Positions 57,016-64,000 of a stretch of DNA of 64,000 bases are shown here, piece after piece. Origin of the DNA: Alphaproteobacteria bacterium (GTDB lineage: Bacteria > Pseudomonadota > Alphaproteobacteria > Oceanibaculales > Oceanibaculaceae); contig JAHJHR010000002.1 in NCBI GenBank assembly GCA_018823745.1, forward strand, positions 124,001-188,000. The letters are read 5' to 3'. A model generated the notes under the pieces. That model saw nothing but the letters and a program-made list of their open reading frames with translations. It was not told where the DNA came from and ran no database searches. Both the position numbers and the translations under genes were made by a program. Every line of letters begins with the position of its first letter. The stretch's first letter is position 1.

Positions 57016-59786
57016 TGACGACCGGGGCAATCCGTTTCACGCTGGACGGACGGGAGGTTGACGCCGCCCCCGGCGAGACCCTCTGGCAGGTCGCCCAGCG
57101 ACTGGGCACGGAAATTCCGCATCTGTGCCACCGGCCCGAACCCGGCTACAGGCCGGACGGCAATTGCCGCGCCTGCATGGTCGAGATCGACGGCGAGCGC
57201 ACGCTGGCCGCGTCATGCATTCGCCAGCCGGCGCCGGGCATGATGGTGAAGACAGCGTCTGAGCGTGCCAAGGCGTCGCGCCGCACGATCTTCGAATTGC
57301 TGCTGGCCGACCAGCCGGCACAGCCACAGGCGCATGACCCCGCCAGCACCTTCTGGCACTGGGCCGAGGCAATGGAGATCGCCGACAGCCGCTTCCCGAA
57401 GCGCGCCGCCCGCCCGAAGCCGGACTCCAGCCACCCCGCCATCGCCGTGAACATGGATGCCTGCATCCAGTGCAATCTCTGCGTCCGCGCCTGTCGCGAG
57501 GTGCAGGTGAACGACGTGATCGGCATGGCCGGGCGCGGCCATAATGCCGAGATCGTGTTTGATTTTGGCGATCCGATGGGCGACAGCACCTGCGTTGCCT
57601 GCGGCGAATGCGTGCAGGCCTGCCCGACCGGCGCGCTGATGCCGGCCAGCCTGCTGAATGAGGCCGGACTGCCCGGCAAGCAGCCGGAGCGCGCAGTGGA
57701 CAGCCTGTGCCCCTATTGCGGCGTCGGCTGCCAGCTGACCTTTCAGGTCGCCGACAACCGCATCCTGGCGGTCGATGGCCGCGACGGGCCGGCCAACCAC
57801 AACCGGCTCTGCGTGAAGGGGCGCTACGGCTTCGACTATGTGCACAGCAAGGAACGGCTGACCAAACCGCTGATCCGCCGCGAGGATGCACCGAAGGATC
57901 GTTCGCTGGACATCGACCCCGCCAACCCGCTGACCCATTTCCGCGAGGCAAGCTGGGAGGAAGCGCTGGAGCGTGCGGCAACCGGCCTCGCCCGCATCCG
58001 CGACACGAACGGGCCGAACGCGCTGGCCGGCTTCGGCTCCGCCAAGGGCTCGAATGAGGAAGCCTATCTGTTCCAGAAGCTGGTGCGCACCGGCTTCGGC
58101 ACCAACAATATCGATCACTGCACAAGGCTGTGCCACGCCTCCTCGGTCGCGGCGCTGATCGAGGGCATCGGCTCCGGCGCGGTGACAGCACCGTTCTACG
58201 AATGCGCGAATTCCGACGTCATCATCGTCATCGGCGCGACGCCGACGGTGAATCACCCGGTCGCCGCGACCTTCATCAAGAATGCCGTGAAGCGCGGCGC
58301 CAGGCTGATCGTCATCGACCCGCGCGGCCAGGGGCTGACGCGCCACGCCGATCTGCATCTGCAATTCCGGGGCGGCACCGATGTCGCGCTGCTGAACGCG
58401 ATGATCCACACCATCATCGAGGAAGAGCTGACCGATACCGGTTACATCGCCCGTCACACCGAGGATTTTGCGACGCTGAAAGCCCGCGTTGCGGAATACA
58501 GCCCGGAGAAGATGGAGCCGCTTTGCGGCATCCCGGCAGAGACACTGCGCCGTACCGCGCGGCTCTATGCCGGGGCCAAGGCGGCGATGATCTTCTGGGG
58601 CATGGGCATCTCGCAGCACACCCACGGCACCGACAATGCACGCTGCCTGATCGCGCTGGCGCTGCTGACCGGCAATATCGGCAAGCCGGGCGCGGGCCTG
58701 CATCCGCTGCGCGGCCAGAACAATGTGCAGGGTGCGTCGGATGCCGGGCTGATCCCGATGTTCCTGCCGGATTACCGGCCGGTCGAGGACAGCGCCATCC
58801 GGGAGATTTTTGAGGCCGTCTGGGGAACCCCTATCGACCCGCATAAGGGCCTGACCGTGGTGGAGATCATGGATGCGGCCCATCGCGGCGAGATACGCGG
58901 CATGTACATCATGGGCGAGAACCCGGCCATGTCCGACCCGGACCAGACCCATGTCCGCGAGGCTTTGGCGAAGCTGGATCATCTGGTGGTGCAGGAAATC
59001 TTCCTGACCGAGACCGCCGCCTTCGCCGATGTGATCCTGCCGGCCACCGCCTTCCCGGAAAAGGATGGCAGCTTCACCAACACCAACCGGCAGGTGCAGA
59101 TCGGCCGCAAGGCCATCGATGCACCGGGCGAGGCGCGGCAGGATTGGTGGATCATCCAGGAACTCGCCAACCGCCTCGGCCTCGGCTGGAGCTACGGCCA
59201 CCCGCGCGACGCCTATGAGGAGATGCGCGGCCTGATGCCCTCGATCCGGGGCATAAGCTGGGAACGCCTGGAGCGAGAAGGCTCCGTCACCTATCCCTGC
59301 GACAGCGCGGATGATCCCGGCCAGGAAGTGATCTTCGGCGATGGCTTCCCGACGGAAAGCGGCAAGGCACGCTTCGTTGCCACCGATATCCGCCCGCCCG
59401 ATGAGATGCCGGATGAGGACTACCCCTTCATCCTGACCACCGGCCGCATTCTGGAACATTGGCACACCGGGGCGATGACCCGGCGCGCCACCGTGCTGGA
59501 TGCCATCGAGCCGGAGCCGTTCTGCCATGTCTCGGCCGAGGATCTTGGCCGGGCGGGCATCCTGCCGGGCGATCAGATCCGAGTGCGCACCCGGCGCGGC
59601 GCCATAGAGCTGAAGGCCCGGCTCGACCGCGACGTGCCCAGCGGGACCATTTTCATTCCGTTCTGCTATGCCGAGGCGGCGGCCAATTTCCTGACCAACC
59701 CGGCGCTTGATCCCGATGGCAAGATTCCGGAGCTGAAATATTGCGCCGCCCGGCTGGAGCGGACCAACCAGACTGCGGCAGAATAG
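57015..59786 (+). CDS. NAD-linked formate dehydrogenase alpha subunit (molybdopterin)
   Basis: N-terminal 2Fe-2S region, 4Fe-4S motifs CIQCNLCVRACREV and CVACGECVQACPTGAL, CPYCGVGC, CTRLCHASSVAAL (Cys, not Sec); overlaps the beta subunit gene as TGATG. Confidence 0.93.
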   Translation: MTTGAIRFTLDGREVDAAPGETLWQVAQRLGTEIPHLCHRPEPGYRPDGNCRACMVEIDGERTLAASCIRQPAPGMMVKTASERAKASRRTIFELLLADQPAQPQAHDPASTFWHWAEAMEIADSRFPKRAARPKPDSSHPAIAVNMDACIQCNLCVRACREVQVNDVIGMAGRGHNAEIVFDFGDPMGDSTCVACGECVQACPTGALMPASLLNEAGLPGKQPERAVDSLCPYCGVGCQLTFQVADNRILAVDGRDGPANHNRLCVKGRYGFDYVHSKERLTKPLIRREDAPKDRSLDIDPANPLTHFREASWEEALERAATGLARIRDTNGPNALAGFGSAKGSNEEAYLFQKLVRTGFGTNNIDHCTRLCHASSVAALIEGIGSGAVTAPFYECANSDVIIVIGATPTVNHPVAATFIKNAVKRGARLIVIDPRGQGLTRHADLHLQFRGGTDVALLNAMIHTIIEEELTDTGYIARHTEDFATLKARVAEYSPEKMEPLCGIPAETLRRTARLYAGAKAAMIFWGMGISQHTHGTDNARCLIALALLTGNIGKPGAGLHPLRGQNNVQGASDAGLIPMFLPDYRPVEDSAIREIFEAVWGTPIDPHKGLTVVEIMDAAHRGEIRGMYIMGENPAMSDPDQTHVREALAKLDHLVVQEIFLTETAAFADVILPATAFPEKDGSFTNTNRQVQIGRKAIDAPGEARQDWWIIQELANRLGLGWSYGHPRDAYEEMRGLMPSIRGISWERLEREGSVTYPCDSADDPGQEVIFGDGFPTESGKARFVATDIRPPDEMPDEDYPFILTTGRILEHWHTGAMTRRATVLDAIEPEPFCHVSAEDLGRAGILPGDQIRVRTRRGAIELKARLDRDVPSGTIFIPFCYAEAAANFLTNPALDPDGKIPELKYCAARLERTNQTAAE

Positions 59787-59839
59787 ACGCCTGCAGAGCA
59801 GCTGATGAAGTTTTGCCGCAGATCGCCTATATTGGCGAT

Positions 59840-60217
59840 ATGGCACCGTTGACCAACGCAATATTTGGTATCCTGCTGCTCGCCCTTGCCGGGGCGGGCA
59901 TCGGGCCGAGCCATGCCCAGCAGCAGCTGGCGCCCGGCCAGTCGGATACGCAAAAAGACCCCGACAAGCGCACCAAGCGCGCGATTGTCCCCGGCGAGCA
60001 TGAGAATACGCGCTGCTACACCAGCATTCTGCTGGATGCCTATAACCGCTATGGCGTGTTCGGAACCATCGGCAGCATGCCGACGGAATTGCTGAACACC
60101 CTGCCGGGGGGCGTCAGCGCCGTGGCGCATTACTGCAACATCAATTACCGCGCCTGCGAGCAGGCGGCACAGTCTTTCCAGTCCCGATCCGATTCGGGCG
60201 GAAGCCGCTGCAACTAG
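59840..60217 (+). CDS. small exported Cys-containing protein of unknown function
   Basis: Signal peptide MAPLTNAIFGILLLALAGAGIGPSHAQ; mature part with four Cys (RCYTS, YCNINYRACEQ, SRCN). Confidence 0.6.
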   Translation: MAPLTNAIFGILLLALAGAGIGPSHAQQQLAPGQSDTQKDPDKRTKRAIVPGEHENTRCYTSILLDAYNRYGVFGTIGSMPTELLNTLPGGVSAVAHYCNINYRACEQAAQSFQSRSDSGGSRCN

Positions 60218-60232
60218 TGTGAGGAGGCCGGA

Positions 60233-60565
60233 TCAGCGTGGCTGGCAGACGATCTGCTGGTTGCCGTCGATCAGGACCAGCTTGCCGCCGACCAGCACGT
60301 TGCTCCAGCAATTATCGCCCTGCTTGCGCGATTTGGCCTCGACCTGGACGGTCTGGTAATTACTGGGAATGGGAAATTCCATGACCCGGCCGACAGGAAT
60401 CCGCGTGAAGTCGCGCTGCCACAGCTTCATGCGCACCTGCACCTCGGTCGAGGACTGATTCTCCACCGTCACGATGCGCTTCTCCTGCGCCGAGACATCG
60501 CCCGCCAGCAGGGACATCACACAGGCCAGGCCGGCCAGCACAAGAGTATTGCCGTAGCGCATCAT
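60233..60565 (-). CDS. small exported protein of unknown function
   Basis: MMRYGNTLVLAGLACVMSLLAGDVSAQEKRIVTVENQSSTEVQVRM...CWSNVLVGGKLVLIDGNQQIVCQPR. Confidence 0.65.
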   Translation of the reverse strand: MMRYGNTLVLAGLACVMSLLAGDVSAQEKRIVTVENQSSTEVQVRMKLWQRDFTRIPVGRVMEFPIPSNYQTVQVEAKSRKQGDNCWSNVLVGGKLVLIDGNQQIVCQPR

Positions 60566-60572
60566 TTTTCCC

Positions 60573-61253
60573 CTAAGCGTTTTCTGGGTACATATTGGTT
60601 TGATTCTTCGCGTTAACCAAGAGAGAACGCTCCAGCAATGCCTGCGCCGTCGCCATTTCCTCCGGCGTATTGGCATTGAAGAACGGGTCCAGCCCCTCCT
60701 CGACCGCAAAATCGACTGTGGCCACCCGGTAGCCCGCCGTCCAGGCATCGACCTTGCGGATGCCGCGTACCACCACCGCGTCGCGCAGATCGTCCAGCAG
60801 CCGCACCGGCCACAAACCGAACACCGGATGGCTGCGCCCCTGCGAGGCCGCGCAGGCCATGTCCACCGTTCCCTCTTCTACCGCCGCCAGCATCCGGGCC
60901 ACCAGATCGACCGGCAGGAAGGGTGTATCGGCGGCGAAGCTGGCCATCCATCGGGCCTCCGGCAGGTTCTTTGCCGTCCAGTCCAGCCCGGTCAGCACGC
61001 CGGCCAGCGGCCCGGCATAGCCATCGACGATATCGCCGGCCACCGGCAGGCCATAGGTGGCGAAACGCGCCGGATCGCCATTCGCGTTCAGCACCGCCTT
61101 GTCCACCTGGCCACGCAGCCGCGCCAGCACATGCCCCAGTATCGTGGTGTCGCCCAGCGGCAGCAGGCATTTGTCGCCGCCGCCCATGCGCCGCGACAGG
61201 CCGCCGGCCAGCACCACACCAGCGATGGGCGGATTATTGCTATGCGGCATCAT
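60573..61253 (-). CDS. mobA: molybdenum cofactor guanylyltransferase
   Basis: IAGVVLAGGLSRRMGGGDKCLLPLGDTTILGHVLARL; ADTPFLPVDLVARM. Confidence 0.92.
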   Translation of the reverse strand: MMPHSNNPPIAGVVLAGGLSRRMGGGDKCLLPLGDTTILGHVLARLRGQVDKAVLNANGDPARFATYGLPVAGDIVDGYAGPLAGVLTGLDWTAKNLPEARWMASFAADTPFLPVDLVARMLAAVEEGTVDMACAASQGRSHPVFGLWPVRLLDDLRDAVVVRGIRKVDAWTAGYRVATVDFAVEEGLDPFFNANTPEEMATAQALLERSLLVNAKNQTNMYPENA

Positions 61254-62121
61254 CTTCCACACTGCCCTTGCGGCGCTGATGCCGGGATTCCTCGACCACT
61301 TCCGCCGGGTCGGCATCGAAGACCAGCCTGTCCTCGCCGGCGACAGCGACAAAGCGCCTGCCCTTGGCCCGGCCGATCAAAGTGAGGCCCGCCTTGCGCG
61401 CCAGTTCCACCCCCCAGGCGGTGAAGCCGGAGCGGCTGATCAGCACCGGGATTTCCATATGCACCGTCTTGATGACCATCTCGCTGGTCAGCCTGCCGGT
61501 GGTGTAGAACATCTTGCCCCGGGGCGAGATTTTGTTCAGGAACATGTAGCCGGCGATCTTGTCCACCGCGTTGTGCCGGCCGACATCCTCCATATAGACC
61601 AGCGGCCGGTCCTCCTCGCACAGCACGCAGCCATGGATGGCGCCGGCGGTCAGATACAGGCTGGGCGTCAGGTTGATCTTCCGCGACAGGGCGTAGATCC
61701 AGCTGGTCCGCAGTGTCGCATCGGGATCAAGCGTGATCTCCTCGAACCGCTCCATCAGATCGCCGAACACCGTGCCTTGGGCACAGCCGGAGGTCTGGGT
61801 GCGCTTGGCCAGCTTCTGCTCGTAATCAGTCTCGCGCTCGGTGCGCACGACAACGGTGTCGATATCGTCGTCATAATCGATGCCGGTCACCACATCATCG
61901 GCGCGCAGCATGTGCTGGTTCAGCAGATAGCCGACCGCCAGGTAATCCGGGTGGTCGCAGATCGTCATCGCGGTGACGATCTCCTGCCGGTTCAGATAGA
62001 TCGTCAGCGGCCGCTCGACCGGCACGCGGATATCGACCCGGTTGCCCTCGTGATCGAGGCCGCTCACCGCCTCGCTCAGCCGGGGGTCGTCCGGCGTCGG
62101 CCTGATGGTAAATTCCTGCAT
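61240..62121 (-). CDS. fdhD: formate dehydrogenase accessory sulfurtransferase FdhD
   Basis: ICDHPDYLAVGYLLNQHML; GAIHGCVLCEEDRPLVYMEDVGRHNAVDKIAGYMFL; FYTTGRLTSEMVIKTVHMEIPVLISRSGFTAWGVELARKAGLTLIGRAKG. Confidence 0.95.
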   Translation of the reverse strand: MQEFTIRPTPDDPRLSEAVSGLDHEGNRVDIRVPVERPLTIYLNRQEIVTAMTICDHPDYLAVGYLLNQHMLRADDVVTGIDYDDDIDTVVVRTERETDYEQKLAKRTQTSGCAQGTVFGDLMERFEEITLDPDATLRTSWIYALSRKINLTPSLYLTAGAIHGCVLCEEDRPLVYMEDVGRHNAVDKIAGYMFLNKISPRGKMFYTTGRLTSEMVIKTVHMEIPVLISRSGFTAWGVELARKAGLTLIGRAKGRRFVAVAGEDRLVFDADPAEVVEESRHQRRKGSVEDDAA

Positions 62122-62190
62122 GCCGCAATTATGGGGCAGCAGCGATGGTGCGGCAAGGAGGCTTCAGCGCTTGTCTTTCTGCCGCCCTAC

Positions 62191-62298
62191 CCTTCGAGAC
62201 GGGCTACGCCCTCCTCAGGGTGAGGGTCATTCCAGGACCCACCGAAGGTGCCGCTCGCTCCCTCATGCTGAGGAGCCTGCGAAGCAGGCGTCTCGAAG
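62191..62298. repeat. palindromic intergenic repeat (family B)
   Basis: CTTCGAGACG (62191..62200)/CGTCTCGAAG (62289..62298) with nested CTCCTCAG (62210..62217)/CTGAGGAG (62268..62275). Confidence 0.7.
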
Positions 62299-62423
62299 CA
62301 TATGGCCGCGTAAAGAACCCCTCGAAAACCTATGGGTGAAATCCGGACGGTGGCGTTCTATATTCCAGGGTCACTGGTAAGACCAAAAAGCGCGGCACAG
62401 CGCGCTGGAAAGTTGAAAAGTCC

Positions 62424-63416
62424 ATGATCGACCCATTCGGCCGCACCATCGACTATCTGCGCGTCTCGGTCACTGACCGCTGCGATCTGCGCTGCGTCTA
62501 TTGCATGGCGGAGGACATGACCTTCCTGCCGAAGGCCGATGTGCTGTCGCTGGAGGAGTTGGATCGGCTGTGCAGCGCCTTTGTGCGCCAGGGCGTGCGC
62601 AAGCTGCGCCTGACCGGCGGCGAGCCGCTGGTGCGCCGGAACATCATGAGCCTGTTCCGCAGTCTGGGCCGGCACATCACGGCCGGCGATCTGGACGAGC
62701 TGACGCTGACCACCAACGGCACCCAGCTCGGCAAATATGCCGAGGAGCTGTATGCCGCCGGCGTGCGCCGGGTGAATGTGTCGCTGGACACGCTGGACCC
62801 GGCGAAATTCACCGCCATCACCCGCTGGGGCAATCTGGACAAGGTGATCGAGAACATCGCCATCGCCCGCGCGGCCGGGCTGGAGATCAAGATCAACGCC
62901 GTGGCGCTGAAGGGCGTGAACGAGCACGAGCTGGGCGATATGGTCGCCTGGTGCGGCGAGAATGACTATGACATGACCATCATCGAGGTCATGCCGATGG
63001 GCGACATCGGCAATGAGGACCGGGTCGACCAGTATCTGCCGCTGTCGATGGTGCGCCAGCAGCTCGGCCAGCGCTTCACCCTGACCGACAGCGACCACAA
63101 GACCGGCGGCCCGGCGCGTTATGTCCGCATTGAGGAGACCGGCCGGCGGCTGGGCTTCATCACCCCGCTGACCCATAATTTCTGCGAAAGCTGCAACCGC
63201 GTGCGCGTCACCTGCACCGGCACGCTGTATATGTGCCTGGGTCAGGAAGACGCCGCCGATCTGCGCGCGCCCCTGCGTGCCAGCGAAAGCGACGAGCCAC
63301 TAAATGCCGCGATCCTGGAGGCCATCGGCCGCAAGCCGAAGGGCCATGACTTCATCATCGACCGCCGCCATTCCAATGTCGCCGTGCCCCGCCATATGAG
63401 CGTCACCGGCGGCTGA
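62424..63416 (+). CDS. moaA: GTP 3',8-cyclase (molybdenum cofactor biosynthesis protein A)
   Basis: [79 protein letters not shown]. Confidence 0.96.
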   Translation: MIDPFGRTIDYLRVSVTDRCDLRCVYCMAEDMTFLPKADVLSLEELDRLCSAFVRQGVRKLRLTGGEPLVRRNIMSLFRSLGRHITAGDLDELTLTTNGTQLGKYAEELYAAGVRRVNVSLDTLDPAKFTAITRWGNLDKVIENIAIARAAGLEIKINAVALKGVNEHELGDMVAWCGENDYDMTIIEVMPMGDIGNEDRVDQYLPLSMVRQQLGQRFTLTDSDHKTGGPARYVRIEETGRRLGFITPLTHNFCESCNRVRVTCTGTLYMCLGQEDAADLRAPLRASESDEPLNAAILEAIGRKPKGHDFIIDRRHSNVAVPRHMSVTGG

Positions 63417-63439
63417 CCCTCTGAAGCTTCGGCGGGAGG

Positions 63440-64000
63440 TCAGGCAGCAATACCGCGCGGCGGGCGCTTATCCTCCAGCCCCTGGAACTCGATGAAGCTG
63501 CTCATCCAGCTCCAGACATGGTCGCCATAGGCGAACGGCTCGAAATCGGGCGCCCCCGCCAGCGGCAACGGGCGGATCACCGCATCGACGGCGGGTTCAT
63601 AGAAGAAGGGCACGGAGACGCGCTCCCGGTTCGGGCTGGCCACGCGGTGTTCCGTCGCCTTCACCCGCCCGCCGGTCCAGCGTTCCAGAAGCTGACCGAA
63701 ATTCACCGCCAGCCCATCCTCGCGCGCCGGCACGTCGAGCCAGTCTCCGTTACGGGCACGGGCATGCAGCCCGCCCAGCGCGTCCTGGTTCAGCAGCGTG
63801 ACGAAGCCCGAATCGCAATGCGCCGTGCCGACGATATAGCGCCGCTCATCTCCATCCAGAATCAGTTCCGGCGCGAGGTCCGCCAGGGCCTCGGCCGACC
63901 GCGCCGGGTAACGGATAATGCGCAGGGTGGACACGCCGTCGCGGAACGGCGCCTCGAAGAAATCCTCATTCAGGCCGAGGCCGCGCGCGATGGCGCGCAT
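63440..64000 (-). CDS. isopenicillin N synthase-like 2-oxoglutarate/Fe(II) dioxygenase, C-terminal part (5' end may lie outside window)
   Basis: AHCDSGFVTLLNQDALGGLHARARNGDWLDVPAREDGLAVNFGQLLERWTGGRVKATEHRVASPNRERVSVPFFYEP. Confidence 0.85.
   Translation of the reverse strand: MRAIARGLGLNEDFFEAPFRDGVSTLRIIRYPARSAEALADLAPELILDGDERRYIVGTAHCDSGFVTLLNQDALGGLHARARNGDWLDVPAREDGLAVNFGQLLERWTGGRVKATEHRVASPNRERVSVPFFYEPAVDAVIRPLPLAGAPDFEPFAYGDHVWSWMSSFIEFQGLEDKRPPRGIAA

Noticed and set aside
54940-57030. 696-aa minus-strand ORF opposite the formate dehydrogenase beta subunit and DUF3553 gene
   Set aside because: Antisense artefact over two supported plus-strand genes.
57213-59861. 882-aa minus-strand ORF opposite the formate dehydrogenase alpha subunit
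   Set aside because: Same GC-driven antisense artefact; the plus strand has all catalytic and Fe-S motifs.
1-64000. Defence island, prophage, integrative element or CRISPR
   Set aside because: No integrases, transposases, phage structural genes, toxin-antitoxin pairs, restriction genes or spaced direct repeats were recognised. The gene content is core-genome in character.

Overview
This is a GC-rich chromosomal window, most likely from a Rhodospirillales-like alphaproteobacterium (inferred from gene content and order: proC/YbjN/ubiK, ctrA, chpT, class II DAHP synthase). It is densely coding. The first part is mostly housekeeping and metabolic genes: proC, hldD, lgt, pgeF, prs, rplY, pth, ychF, cysS, gltX, nadE, a CoA transferase, nicotinate phosphoribosyltransferase, class II DAHP synthase, mtnP, a large transketolase/E1-like protein and ald. 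From about 32.8 to 54.9 kb there is a flagellar/chemotaxis/cell-cycle block: a fliK-like gene, flhG, flhF, flhA, flbD, motA-like, fliN, fliH, fliG, fliF, fliJ, fliI, ctrA, cheR, cheB, cheY, cheW, cheA and chpT. A molybdenum formate dehydrogenase module (fused NuoE-NuoF-type beta subunit and alpha subunit) follows, with mobA, fdhD and moaA. I saw no CRISPR array, prophage, IS element, rRNA or tRNA. The best non-coding signals are: (i) a probable yybP-ykoY manganese riboswitch with a long expression-platform hairpin upstream of a TMEM165/GDT1-family gene; (ii) a perfect TTAA-N7-TTAA CtrA-type box upstream of cheA and a cluster of TTAACC half-sites between fliI and ctrA; (iii) a 47-nt palindrome upstream of fliF; (iv) a terminator-like hairpin in the rplY leader; (v) two families of dispersed palindromic intergenic repeats. 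At protein level, two unlinked small exported proteins (30986..31339 and 60233..60565) appear to be divergent paralogues sharing VxVxNQxSxxV and C-x5-VGG-x(12-14)-C motifs. A lipoprotein at 5246..6115 seems to contain an internal duplication. All calls are from reading the sequence; no database search was run.
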